Source of the DNA: Arcobacter sp. CECT 8985
Lineage (GTDB): Bacteria; Campylobacterota; Campylobacteria; Campylobacterales; Arcobacteraceae
Length of the DNA: 64,000 nucleotides
Assembly (NCBI RefSeq): GCF_004116495.1
Contig: NZ_PDKC01000001.1
Location: 1 to 64,000, forward strand
Direction: 5' to 3'
Shown here: in pieces, positions 54,530-63,164 of the stretch
How the letters are laid out: every line of letters starts with the position of its first letter
Position numbering within the stretch: position 1 is the first letter of the stretch
Program-made: the position numbers and the translations under genes
Notes under the pieces: generated by a model
What the model saw: only the letters and a program-made list of their open reading frames with translations
The model's database searches: none
Told to the model about the DNA's origin: nothing

Positions 54530-57457
54530 CTAACTATATTCTGGTTTTGACTGGGCTACTTTTAACTCTTTTTGATTGTTTATATAATTTGTGTCATTTA
54601 TTGATTTTGTTTGTGTTCCTATGTCATCATAGAATTTCTCTACAAAATTTACAATCTTATCTAAAACTCTTGGTATCACTTTTTTTCGTTCAAGTAATTT
54701 GGGTTTTATTTTTAGTGTACTTGCTATATCATCTTTTAAAGGTAATCTTTGCTCATATATATATTTATCTACAACTCTTCTCACCTTTTTACAATCAAGA
54801 TTTTCATCACTACATAATTCTTTGTAGGCTTTATCTTTTTGTTCTTCCCAATATTTATCAAACTCTTCTTCTATATCATCTTCGTTTATTGCATATAGAT
54901 TTTCATTGATAAACTTTTCTATAAGTTCTTTTTTACTTCTTAGTTGTGGATTGTTTGTCAAGATGTTTGAGATATTTTCTTTTTGTTTTTTCTGTTCTTC
55001 TTCATCTGAATCTTTGTATTTAGCTAAGAGTTTTAAAATATAGGCTACATTTATCTCATCTTTATGTATAAGTTCTAGTTCAAAATCAACATCTTCTAAA
55101 ATAGATACTTTTTCGCCTTGTTCACCTCTTTTGGGTTTCATATCTAAGTATTTTGATAAGTAGTTATTAAACATCTGTTCACTCATAGATAAATCAGACC
55201 ATTTAAAATCACTAAAGCCTTCTAAGATATTTTTTATTCTCATTATCTCTCTAAAAGCTTTGATAAATTCTAGTTTATCATCTTCACTTATCAAAGTATC
55301 TACACTAGCAACTGTTGGAGCTATTTTAATTAGAACTTTAAAAGCTTCATTGAACTTTTTAACATACTCTTCGTATGGTTCCATCAAAATAATATCTTTT
55401 GCATCACTTTGTGAGAAAAGTGCTATTGCATCATCGCAAGCTTTTTTGATGTTTCTAAAACATACTATATTTCCTTGAGATTTCACTTCATCAAGTATTC
55501 TATTTGTTCTACTAAAAGCTTGTATAAGTCCGTGGTATTTTAAATTTTTATCTACATACAAAGTATTTAATCTTTTGCTATCAAATCCAGTTAAGAACAT
55601 ATTTACTACAAGAAGAATATCAACCTCACCTCTTTTAACTCTTTTTGAGAGTTCATTGTAGTAGTTATAAAAAGTCTTGCTATCTTTGGTACTGTATTTT
55701 GTACCAAACATTTTATTATAATCTTTGATATATTCATCTAGCTTTTCACGGCTGTGTTTGTTTATATGTTCTTCATCGATATGTGCACCGTCTGATTCAT
55801 ATAAACCATCTGCACTTTTGTCCTCTTCATTATCTGCATATGAAAATATTGTAGCTATTTTTAAATTGTGTTGTTTTTTCTTAAAAATCTCATAATATTT
55901 CGTAAGCATATCTACAGAACTTACTGTCATCATTGCAGTAAAATCTTTGTTGTGAGTTTTTCTGCTATGATTTGCTATAATATAGTCAACTATCTTTTCA
56001 ACTCTATCATCACTTTCTAGTAGTTCTTGTGTGTCTATGTCTTCTACTTCTATATCTATATTTGTAGCACTGTTTTCTTTCTCTTTATATCTTCCTATAT
56101 ATTCAACGGAAAATTTTAAAACATTGTCATCACTTATAGCATCTGTTATCACATATCTATGAAGTCTATCATCAAATAAATCTGCAGTTGTTCTTTTGCC
56201 TAACTTATTTCCCATAGCATTTTCAGGGAATATTGGTGTTCCTGTGAAACCTATCATTTGATTGTTTGTAAAAAACTTGTTTATATTTAGGTGTGTTTCT
56301 CCAAACTGACTTCTATGACACTCATCAAAGATAAAAACTATATGTTTATCTTTTTGTTTTGACATCTTTTCTATATATTTTCTTTTTTTGATTGCTGTGT
56401 TTAGTTTCTGAATTGTTGTAACTATTAACTTTGTATCATCACTAAATTGTCTAACTAAAGTAGCAGTATTGTCTGTACCATCTACACTTCCATCACTAAA
56501 AGAGTTAAACTCTTTTGTAGTTTGAAAGTCTAAGTCTTTTCTATCTACTACAAAAACTACCTTATCTACTTTTGGAAGTTTCATAAGAATTTGTGCTGTT
56601 TTAAAAGAGGTCAAAGTTTTACCACTTCCAGTTGTATGCCAAATATAGCCATTTCTTTTTGAAGTATTTACTTGCTCTATAATAGCTTCAACAGCATAAA
56701 ACTGATAAGGTCTTAGCACCATAAGTATCTTATCAACTTCAGCCAAAACTATATACTTACATATCATTTTTGAGATGTGGCATCGCTCTAAAAAGAAAGA
56801 GGTAAACTCTTCAATATTTGTGATGTTTTTATTATCTTTATCTGCCCAAAAGAATGTTTGCTTGAAGGTTTGTTTTTTATTGTTTGCATAATACTTTGTA
56901 TTTACTCCATTACTTATAACAAAGATTTGAATATATTGAAACAAAGCACTGTTTGCTCCATAAGAGTGTTTTTGATAACGATTGATTTGATTAAAGGCTT
57001 CTTTTAGCTCTAATCCTCTTCTTTTAAGTTCAATTTGTACTAGTGGAAAACCATTTATCAAAATAGTTACATCGTATCTGTTTGCATAAGTACCATTTAC
57101 ACTTATTTGATTTGTTACTTGAAATAGATTTTGACACCAGTGTTCAGAGTCTAAAAACTCCATATAAAAGTTTGTACCATCATCTTTGTTTAGAACATAC
57201 TTATCTCTTAGTTTTTTTGATTTTTCAAAGACACTTCCACTTTGTAGATGGTTTAGTATCTTTTTAAACTCATTATTTGAAAAAGTAGTTTTATTGTGTT
57301 TTTCTAACTGTCTTTTTAGATTTTGTTCTAGCTGTTCATCATCTTTTATAGATACTCTTTGGTATTTTAAAGATTCAAGTTGTTTGATAAGATTTTCTTC
57401 TAGTATTGCTTCGCTTTGGGTACTCAATTTTCTATTCCTACTTCTATTTATAATCAA
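54530..57457 (-). CDS. hsdR: Type I restriction endonuclease R subunit
   Basis: A 975-aa motor/nuclease subunit. The N-terminal endonuclease site reads RYDVTILINGFPLVQIELKRRG, with Asp129 and the Glu143-x-Lys145 pair of the PD-(D/E)xK fold. The superfamily 2 translocase follows: Walker A HTTGSGKT (274-281), motif II FIFDECHRSQFG, motif III GFTGTPIF, and motif VI around LIQAFSRTNRIL. A helical C-terminal domain contacts HsdM/HsdS. The reading frame is intact. It cuts DNA lacking the methylation specified by HsdS. A 223-nt gap separates it from hsdS and contains a counter-oriented small gene. Confidence 0.95.
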   Translation of the reverse strand: MIINRSRNRKLSTQSEAILEENLIKQLESLKYQRVSIKDDEQLEQNLKRQLEKHNKTTFSNNEFKKILNHLQSGSVFEKSKKLRDKYVLNKDDGTNFYMEFLDSEHWCQNLFQVTNQISVNGTYANRYDVTILINGFPLVQIELKRRGLELKEAFNQINRYQKHSYGANSALFQYIQIFVISNGVNTKYYANNKKQTFKQTFFWADKDNKNITNIEEFTSFFLERCHISKMICKYIVLAEVDKILMVLRPYQFYAVEAIIEQVNTSKRNGYIWHTTGSGKTLTSFKTAQILMKLPKVDKVVFVVDRKDLDFQTTKEFNSFSDGSVDGTDNTATLVRQFSDDTKLIVTTIQKLNTAIKKRKYIEKMSKQKDKHIVFIFDECHRSQFGETHLNINKFFTNNQMIGFTGTPIFPENAMGNKLGKRTTADLFDDRLHRYVITDAISDDNVLKFSVEYIGRYKEKENSATNIDIEVEDIDTQELLESDDRVEKIVDYIIANHSRKTHNKDFTAMMTVSSVDMLTKYYEIFKKKQHNLKIATIFSYADNEEDKSADGLYESDGAHIDEEHINKHSREKLDEYIKDYNKMFGTKYSTKDSKTFYNYYNELSKRVKRGEVDILLVVNMFLTGFDSKRLNTLYVDKNLKYHGLIQAFSRTNRILDEVKSQGNIVCFRNIKKACDDAIALFSQSDAKDIILMEPYEEYVKKFNEAFKVLIKIAPTVASVDTLISEDDKLEFIKAFREIMRIKNILEGFSDFKWSDLSMSEQMFNNYLSKYLDMKPKRGEQGEKVSILEDVDFELELIHKDEINVAYILKLLAKYKDSDEEEQKKQKENISNILTNNPQLRSKKELIEKFINENLYAINEDDIEEEFDKYWEEQKDKAYKELCSDENLDCKKVRRVVDKYIYEQRLPLKDDIASTLKIKPKLLERKKVIPRVLDKIVNFVEKFYDDIGTQTKSINDTNYINNQKELKVAQSKPEYS

Positions 57458-57490
57458 GTAAAAACACTTAATTATTTATACTCTTTTTAG

Positions 57491-57496
57491 TATAAT
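57491..57496 (+). promoter_or_regulatory. -10 box of the 58-aa gene
   Basis: TATAAT on the plus strand, 28 nt before the ATG at 57525, with AGGAG (57511-57515) in between. It gives the small gene its own promoter, opposite to the hsd operon. Confidence 0.6.
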
Positions 57497-57524
57497 ATAA
57501 GATACTTAAAAGGAGTATATTTTT

Positions 57525-57701
57525 ATGAAAAAAACTATTGCAAATAGCAACAAACACTTCTCTTCTGTTACTAAAAAAAGAAAAATGATTGTAAACTCTG
57601 TTTATAATTCTGCTAAAGTGGAAGGTTCTAAAATCACAAAAAAAGAACTTATAGCATACTATAACAATATTCATTTTAACTCACACAAACATCTTTTGTA
57701 A
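57525..57701 (+). CDS. 58-aa basic protein with a Fic-inhibitor-like motif
   Basis: A small gene oriented against the hsd operon, with its own TATAAT box, AGGAG ribosome site at good spacing, and ATG. The protein is basic and helical. Its middle, VYNSAKVEGSKITKKEL (residues 26-42), matches the start of class II Fic proteins, where (S/T)xxxE(G/N) forms the inhibitory helix (compare YNSNAIEGNTLT-type sequences). Here the motif is Ser29-Ala-Lys-Val-Glu33-Gly34. No Fic catalytic domain (HxFx[D/E]GNGRxxR) follows, so this is either a stand-alone antitoxin-like peptide or a leftover. The last 21 nt overlap the end of hsdS. Fic genes are known inside hsd loci of related Campylobacter, which makes the link plausible. 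Confidence 0.65.
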   Translation: MKKTIANSNKHFSSVTKKRKMIVNSVYNSAKVEGSKITKKELIAYYNNIHFNSHKHLL

Positions 57702-58853
57702 AAGTGCTTTTTTGAACTTTTGAGTCTCTTCTAGGACTTTTTTATTTTGTGATATTTTTGTATCAAGAGAAGATAATAAGTTTGCTATTTTTGTTTGTTC
57801 TTCTACACAAGGTAATTTTATTTTTAAATAAGAATATTCAGAAATCCAATACCGTTTATGTTCACCTAATGGAAAATGTAATCTTTGTATAAATTCATAA
57901 ACAAATTTTAAATTAACATTTTTATTTTTTTCTTTTAGCAGTTTCATTGCAGATGATTTAATTTTAAAATCAAAATCTACATAATGATTTGTCGTTGTGA
58001 AATCATCAAAAATTATCACTGAACCTTTAGAATAAATTCCTTCTTTTTCATTTGTATAACCTAAAATAAAAGTTTTCCCTGCTGTTAAAACTGGAATATC
58101 ATAGCTATCACTGTATTCTGTACTCCTAACAATATAATTTGTAGGCTGTTCATAATCTAAAACTTCTTTTAATTTAATTTCTTCCCATTTAGGATAATCA
58201 CTTCCATCTGCTTTTTTAAATCTAAGCTTTTGTGAAAATATCTTTTGCATCATAGCTTTTTTATAGTTTTGTAGTAACTCATCTTTTTTTGATAGTTGAT
58301 TTATCTTTTTATCAATAGAGGATAAAAAAGAGGCAATTTTTTCTTGCTCTTGTTTGGAAGGGAAAAGAATAGGTGTATTTTTTATTGTTCTTAAGGATAA
58401 GTTTTTAATAGTAGAGCCAGTTAATTCTGATGTATAAAAATACTGTATTTTATTAGATAAAAGTTGATTACTAATAAAATATTTGTTGGTTTTAGATGTC
58501 TCTATATTAATATAAGATGCACTTTTCCCAAGCATTATTTTCTCATTTTTATAAAAAGCAATATTACCTATCGTACCATTTATTGACATAAGTATAGTAT
58601 TATCATTTAGTTCCCTATAATGTTTTTCATATTCTTCTTTTGACACCCTCTTTGTTTTCTCATCTAAAATAATTTCACCATTTTTAAGATTATTCCCATT
58701 TACAAAATAATATTCTCCTAACTCATCATATACTGGTGTACTGTGAATACCATCACTAATTTTTATACAAAGCTTTTCTAAACTTTTCTCTTCCCACTCC
58801 CCAGAAAATTCTTTAAACCTAAGCTTTGGTACTCGTAATTTTTCATTTTTCAT
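57681..58853 (-). CDS. hsdS: Type I restriction-modification specificity subunit S
   Basis: A 390-aa DNA-recognition subunit with two target-recognition domains. TRD1 spans about residues 8-170 (LRFKEFSGEWEEKSLEKLC... NTPILFPSKQEQEKIASFLSSID). A coiled-coil spacer with KKINQLSKKDELLQNYKKAMMQKIF follows. TRD2 starts at KRFKKADGSDYPKWEEIKL-type sequence near 205 and ends with the second EEQTKIANLLSSLDTKISQNK repeat and coiled coil. The two TRDs define a bipartite target I cannot predict. It starts 15 nt after hsdM. The reading frame is complete and shows no inversion-type repeats, so phase variation by shuffling is not evident here. Confidence 0.94.
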   Translation of the reverse strand: MKNEKLRVPKLRFKEFSGEWEEKSLEKLCIKISDGIHSTPVYDELGEYYFVNGNNLKNGEIILDEKTKRVSKEEYEKHYRELNDNTILMSINGTIGNIAFYKNEKIMLGKSASYINIETSKTNKYFISNQLLSNKIQYFYTSELTGSTIKNLSLRTIKNTPILFPSKQEQEKIASFLSSIDKKINQLSKKDELLQNYKKAMMQKIFSQKLRFKKADGSDYPKWEEIKLKEVLDYEQPTNYIVRSTEYSDSYDIPVLTAGKTFILGYTNEKEGIYSKGSVIIFDDFTTTNHYVDFDFKIKSSAMKLLKEKNKNVNLKFVYEFIQRLHFPLGEHKRYWISEYSYLKIKLPCVEEQTKIANLLSSLDTKISQNKKVLEETQKFKKALLQKMFV

Positions 58854-58868
58854 TATTCACTCTTCATT

Positions 58869-60425
58869 TTAAAAGGGAGTTTTAATACCAAGCTCATCAC
58901 AAAAGCTTTTTATCAATAAGTCATTTTCAATTATCTCTTTATCAAGTTCTTTAAGTTCACTTGAAACCTCATCTAAGTCTATTTCCTCTTCTTCTTCAAA
59001 AGTATCTACATATCTTGGAATATTTAGATTGTAGTCGTTTTCTTTTATCTCTTCTAGGCTTGCTTTGTATGAGTATTTATCTTCTTGGATTCTTTGTTTG
59101 TATGTTGTTACTATTTTTTCTATATCTTTAGCTCTTAGATAATTTTGATTTTTCATCTTTTCAAAATGTTTTGAAGAGTCTATAAAAAGTACATCATCAC
59201 TATCTTCTCTGCACTTTTTAAATACCAATATACAAGTAGGTATTGAAGTTCCATAAAAGATATTTGCAGGCAATCCTATAACTGCGTCAAGATAGTTTCT
59301 ATCTTCAATCAAGTATTGTCTTATATGTCCTTCTGCACTTCCTCTAAATAAAACTCCATGAGGTAGTACAACTGCCATAGTTCCATTGTCATCAAGATGG
59401 TGTATCATATGCTGTACAAAAGCAAAATCAGCTTTTGTCTTAGGTGCTAGCTTTCCATATTGGGAAAATCTATCATCACTTAGGTGTAGTGGATTTGCCG
59501 ACCAGTGAGCAGAAAATGGTGGATTTGCAACTATTGCTTCAAACTTCATATTTTCGTGCTGTGGTCGTTCTAGGGTGTCTTCTTGTTTTAAGTCAAACTT
59601 TCTATAATGAACATCATGCATAATCATATTCATACGAGCAAGGTTGTATGTGGTTCTGTTTAACTCTTGTCCATAGAAGTTTGATACATCTTTTACCTCT
59701 TTTGCAACCCTTAAAAGAAGTGAGCCAGAACCACAAGTTGGGTCATATACTGATTTTAGTTTTTCTTTGTTTGTTGTAACTATTTTTGCTAAGATTTTTG
59801 AGACACTTTGAGGAGTATAAAACTCACCTGCTTTTTTACCAGCTCCCGCTGCAAATTTTGAGATAAGATATTCATAAGCATCACCAAGTACATCTCTATC
59901 GTGGTTTTTTAGTTCAAAGTTTATCTCATCAAGATGAGCTAATACTTTTGAAATAAGAGTATTTTTTTGCTCTTCTGTTCTTCCTAATTTTTTAGAAGTA
60001 AGGTCAATATCTGAAAACAAATCCTCAAAATCATCTTCACTTTCGTGCCCCATAGTTGAAGCTTCAATATTTCGTAAAATCTTTGTCAAATCATCTAAGA
60101 TAAAATTGTCTTCGTCACTGTTTCCTCTTTTTGCAATAGCAGAAAAAAGTTCACTTGGTTTTAGAAAATATCCAAGTTGTTCTAGTGCATCTTCTTTAAT
60201 AGCTTCAAGATATTCTATATCTTTTTTCTCATCAAGGTTTGTATATATAAGTTTGTCTTCTTCTAAAAGCTCATTTGCATAAGTTTCCATCTTTTCAGAT
60301 AGGTATTTAAAAAAGATAAATCCAAGGATATAATCCCTAAATTCATCTGCATCCATTTTACCTCTTAGGGTATTTGCTATATTCCATAATTGTTGTTCTA
60401 ATCTTCGTTTATTTTCTTCGCCCAT
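58869..60425 (-). CDS. hsdM: Type I restriction-modification methyltransferase subunit M
   Basis: A 518-aa adenine-N6 methyltransferase. The N-terminal helical domain (HsdM-N, residues 1-150) is followed by AGEFYTPQSVSKILAKIV, the SAM-binding motif YDPTCGSGSLLLRV and the catalytic NPPF motif in IVANPPFSAHW. The length is typical. It methylates the target chosen by HsdS, protecting host DNA. It is the first gene of the hsdM-hsdS-(58-aa)-hsdR block. The 210 nt upstream contain a decayed radC 3' end and the hairpin after the PemK-like gene, so its promoter is embedded in that remnant. Confidence 0.95.
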   Translation of the reverse strand: MGEENKRRLEQQLWNIANTLRGKMDADEFRDYILGFIFFKYLSEKMETYANELLEEDKLIYTNLDEKKDIEYLEAIKEDALEQLGYFLKPSELFSAIAKRGNSDEDNFILDDLTKILRNIEASTMGHESEDDFEDLFSDIDLTSKKLGRTEEQKNTLISKVLAHLDEINFELKNHDRDVLGDAYEYLISKFAAGAGKKAGEFYTPQSVSKILAKIVTTNKEKLKSVYDPTCGSGSLLLRVAKEVKDVSNFYGQELNRTTYNLARMNMIMHDVHYRKFDLKQEDTLERPQHENMKFEAIVANPPFSAHWSANPLHLSDDRFSQYGKLAPKTKADFAFVQHMIHHLDDNGTMAVVLPHGVLFRGSAEGHIRQYLIEDRNYLDAVIGLPANIFYGTSIPTCILVFKKCREDSDDVLFIDSSKHFEKMKNQNYLRAKDIEKIVTTYKQRIQEDKYSYKASLEEIKENDYNLNIPRYVDTFEEEEEIDLDEVSSELKELDKEIIENDLLIKSFCDELGIKTPF

Positions 60426-60485
60426 AAAAAACCTATTGTATTATTTTAAAGGTGTTTATTTTACTAAAGATTTGCAATATATAAG

Positions 60486-60554
60486 CTAAAAGCAAACTCT
60501 TTGATTTTTCAAACTTACAAAATCATCTTTTGTAAATATCACATGGTCAAATTG
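60486..60554 (-). pseudogene. Duplicated 3' end of radC (remnant)
   Basis: The minus strand reads FDHVIFTKDDFVSLK before running to a stop at 60486. This matches the last part of RadC (LDHVIFSKDGFISLK). By my own count, 42 of 48 bases at 60507-60554 equal 61052-61099. The two copies are exactly 545 bp apart and flank the PemK-like gene. No upstream part of radC accompanies the remnant. Confidence 0.7.
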
Positions 60555-60616
60555 TTTCAAATTGACAAAACAAATATTCTTAGATATAATACTTTTACAA
60601 ATATCCTTCGGGACGA

Positions 60617-60634
60617 CTCACCTTTTTAGGTGAG
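60617..60634 (-). terminator. Hairpin after the PemK-like gene
   Basis: A 7-bp perfect stem CTCACCT / AGGTGAG with a 4-nt loop 1 nt past the stop of the PemK-like gene. It is followed on the minus strand by TCGTCCCGAAGGATATTTG, including a small TCC-TTCG-GGA hairpin. No clear T-run. Confidence 0.5.
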
Positions 60635-60635
60635 G

Positions 60636-61037
60636 TTACTTTATTAGTTCCATAAATTTTTTCTTCATATTTTCAAAATCATTCTTATTTATAACTCCAA
60701 TTTTATTTAATAGTCTATTTGAACTATATAATTTCAATTGAGATAATAAAGCTATATTCTTGCTAATAGTTTTACCTTTTTTAAATTCAAAATAGTAATA
60801 AAATTGTTCTTCTTTTATTTGTGTTGATAAAGGTATTCCAAAAAACATATTTTTATTAAACTTTTTAAAAATTATAACAGGTCGAACAAAATTATCTCCC
60901 TTGCCATTTTGCTCAAATCCAATATTTTGTCCCATTTTTATATAAAAAATATCTCTATTTCGAAAGCCTACAAGAACTTTTTCCTTATGAGCTTCTTTTT
61001 TAACTTTATTCCATTTGTCAAAATCATTTTCTATCAT
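60636..61037 (-). CDS. PemK/MazF-like toxin-family protein
   Basis: A 133-aa protein. The core NFVRPVIIFKKFNKNMFFGIPLSTQIKEE and ALLSQLKLYSSNRLLNKIGVI follow the PemK/MazF endoribonuclease fold (arginine in RPVII, then the PLS/T strand and the QLR-type motif QLKLYSSNRL). Family toxins cut mRNA at short sequences and are neutralised by a small partner. No antitoxin gene is adjacent: the upstream gene is radC, whose stop overlaps its ATG (ATGA). An N-terminal extension of about 45 residues (WNKVKKEAHKEKV...) precedes the core and could be part of self-inhibition or DNA binding. The gene sits between radC and a duplicated radC end. Confidence 0.75.
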   Translation of the reverse strand: MIENDFDKWNKVKKEAHKEKVLVGFRNRDIFYIKMGQNIGFEQNGKGDNFVRPVIIFKKFNKNMFFGIPLSTQIKEEQFYYYFEFKKGKTISKNIALLSQLKLYSSNRLLNKIGVINKNDFENMKKKFMELIK

Positions 61038-61711
61038 AAAACACCCTCTTCTTTCAAACTTATAAATCCATCTTTTGAAAATATCACATGGTCAAGTAGT
61101 TCTATACCTAAGATTTTTCCTGATTGTTTTAGTATTTCTGTTACTTCCATATCTTCATTACTTGGCTTTAGTATATTGCTTGGGTGATTGTGTGATACTA
61201 TTATACTTGCGCATCTTTTCTCTATTGCGTATGAAAAGACTTCTCTTGGATGAACTAAACTTTGATTTAGAGTTCCTATTGTTATTACTTTTTTATCTAC
61301 TATATAGTTTGCTCCATCAAGATATATAGCTATAAAATACTCTTGTTGTTTGTTTTTGTATGGTTTTAGCTCTTCATATATATCATTTGGTGATGTTATT
61401 TTTGTACTTTGATTTTGAATTAAGTATCTTTTACTTAAGTTTATTGCACTTACTATTTGACAAGCTTTTGCTTTACCTAAACCATGTATTTGAAGTAGAT
61501 TTTCTAAGCTTATATTTTCAAAGTCTGATTTAAATAGTTTGATTATCTCTTTTGATAAAGTAATGACATCTTTGCCTTTTACTCCACTTCCTAAAAGTAT
61601 TGCCATAAGTTCATAATCTTTAAGAGAATCTGCACTTTTTTTTAGTAGTTTTTCCCTTGGTTTATCTATAGAGTTTAGTGATTTTATTCTGTTTTGCATA
61701 AACTTCTCCAA
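61034..61711 (-). CDS. radC: RadC family JAMM-type protein
   Basis: A 225-aa protein with a helix-hairpin-helix near LLQIHGLGKAKACQI (residues 72-86) and the JAMM/MPN metalloprotease-type metal motif: His174 and His176 in VSHNHPS and Asp187 further on. Despite the name, RadC is not proven in DNA repair; such proteins are abundant on mobile elements and near restriction genes. The reading frame is complete. Its stop overlaps the start of the PemK-like gene. A copy of its 3' end lies 545 bp downstream, suggesting that something inserted or duplicated at this point. Confidence 0.9.
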   Translation of the reverse strand: MEKFMQNRIKSLNSIDKPREKLLKKSADSLKDYELMAILLGSGVKGKDVITLSKEIIKLFKSDFENISLENLLQIHGLGKAKACQIVSAINLSKRYLIQNQSTKITSPNDIYEELKPYKNKQQEYFIAIYLDGANYIVDKKVITIGTLNQSLVHPREVFSYAIEKRCASIIVSHNHPSNILKPSNEDMEVTEILKQSGKILGIELLDHVIFSKDGFISLKEEGVL

Positions 61712-61756
61712 AATTTACTTGGAAAAGTTTATCTAAGTTTCTATTAAATAATAATT

Positions 61757-61966
61757 TTAATTATTATCTTTTTCTTTAGTAGTAAATATTAGTTTTGCTT
61801 CATCAAGTAATTTTTGAGCTTCATCTAGTTGTTTTATACCTGATTTATATACTTCAATTGAGTTTTGAAGTGTTATATCTTGGTTATTTAATTTTTCTAA
61901 TAGCTCTTTTGCTTTTAATATCTTTTCTTCAAAAGCTAATGTTTCTTCTTTTTTTTCTTCGCTCAT
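61757..61966 (-). CDS. xseB: Exodeoxyribonuclease VII small subunit
   Basis: A 69-aa helical protein. The hallmark is LAFEEKILKAKELLEKLNNQDITLQNSIEVYKSGIKQLDEAQKLLDEAK, the XseB helical hairpin that forms the long arms of exonuclease VII with XseA. XseA is not in this window. Its start overlaps the end of metX by 4 nt (ATGA), so it is co-translated with that enzyme, a common arrangement by chance rather than function. Confidence 0.9.
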   Translation of the reverse strand: MSEEKKEETLAFEEKILKAKELLEKLNNQDITLQNSIEVYKSGIKQLDEAQKLLDEAKLIFTTKEKDNN

Positions 61967-63072
61967 TTTATTCCTTTTAGTATATTTCTTACGTGGTCTT
62001 CAAATTTTTCAACTTCTACAAGAAATGAGTCATGTCCTGATTCACTTTGTATTTTTTTGTATGTTACTTGATCTTTTTTCCCTATTTTACACATAATATC
62101 GTATATTTCTTCCATCTCTTCTGGGAAAAATAACATATCATCTGAAAAAGAGATAAGGTGAAGATTGCATTTTACTTTTGAAAAAACATCTTCTAGTGTA
62201 TCTTCATTTCTTGATACATCAAAAATATTCATTGTTTTACATATATACAAATAAGACAATGGATCAAATATTTTTGGAAAACTATATGAGTTATACTCTA
62301 AATATCTCTCAACTTCAAATCTTCCAAAAAGTTCATAAAGCCCATCTGTATGTGCATAGTTTCTACCAAATTTTTTATTAAAAAGTGTTGGGCTTAAGTA
62401 TGCAATTAATCCTGCCATTCGTCCTATTGCAAGTCCTGGCAAACCACTTGCTAATAAATCATCTTTTTTATAGTGTCCATTGTTAAATGCAGGGTCATGT
62501 CTTACAGCTTCCATTGCTATTTTGTTTATTGCTATTGCCCAAGGTCTTGTGTATGCTGTTGTTGCTAAAGCTATAACAGTATCAGCAAATCTTGTATGCT
62601 CAATTGAATAACACAGTGCTTGCATTCCACCCATAGAACCACCAATTACTGCTTTTACATGATGGATTCCAAGTGAATCAAAAAGAATTCTTTGTGCTTT
62701 TACAATATCAGAGATTGTAAGTACAGGAAATTTAAATCTATAAGGTTCACTACTTGGATAGTCAGGACTCAAAGGATTTGTTGAGCCAAAACATGAACCT
62801 ATATTATTTGTACAAATTACAAAATATTTCGTAGTATCTACTGCTTTTCCATCACCTATAAATTTGTCCCACCATCCAGGCTTTGCCTCATCTGCATATC
62901 TTCCTGCTGCATGATGACTTCCTGCTAGTGCATGACAAATAACTATTACATTTGATTTATCTTCGTTTAATTCTCCATATGTTTCATATATTATCTCAAA
63001 AGGTTCTAATATCCGACCACTCTCTAAATATAGAGGTGTTGTGAACCTTGCCGTTTTTGTCTCTATCTTCAA
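61963..63072 (-). CDS. metX: Homoserine O-acetyltransferase
   Basis: A 369-aa alpha/beta-hydrolase-fold acyltransferase that activates homoserine with acetyl-CoA (or succinyl-CoA) at the start of methionine synthesis. The nucleophile is in the VIGGSMGGMQAL motif, and NPLSPDYPSSEPYRFKFP, YLSPTLFNKKFGR and the C-terminal ESGHDSFLVE (catalytic His, near 348) complete the active site. The length fits MetX. Acyl-donor choice cannot be read with confidence. I see no SAM-type riboswitch in the 92 nt upstream. Confidence 0.94.
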   Translation of the reverse strand: MKIETKTARFTTPLYLESGRILEPFEIIYETYGELNEDKSNVIVICHALAGSHHAAGRYADEAKPGWWDKFIGDGKAVDTTKYFVICTNNIGSCFGSTNPLSPDYPSSEPYRFKFPVLTISDIVKAQRILFDSLGIHHVKAVIGGSMGGMQALCYSIEHTRFADTVIALATTAYTRPWAIAINKIAMEAVRHDPAFNNGHYKKDDLLASGLPGLAIGRMAGLIAYLSPTLFNKKFGRNYAHTDGLYELFGRFEVERYLEYNSYSFPKIFDPLSYLYICKTMNIFDVSRNEDTLEDVFSKVKCNLHLISFSDDMLFFPEEMEEIYDIMCKIGKKDQVTYKKIQSESGHDSFLVEVEKFEDHVRNILKGIK

Positions 63073-63164
63073 AATTCATCCCATAGTTTATTTATTTTTA
63101 AAAATATATTATTTAGTAATTTATTATAAGTGCAGTATTTTAACGAAAAGTATCATAAAATCTT

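Noticed and set aside
57468-57674. A 68-aa minus-strand reading frame in the hsdS-hsdR gap
   Set aside because: It is the antisense shadow of the plus-strand 58-aa gene, which has a promoter and ribosome site while the minus frame has neither.
54530-60425. Phase-variable specificity genes (inverted or duplicated hsdS segments, long homopolymer tracts)
   Set aside because: Only one hsdS is present, with no inverted repeats or partial second copies, and I see no long G or C tract in the locus.
63073-63164. A possible SAM riboswitch before metX
   Set aside because: The gap is only 92 nt, very AT-rich and shows none of the conserved stems of known SAM riboswitches.
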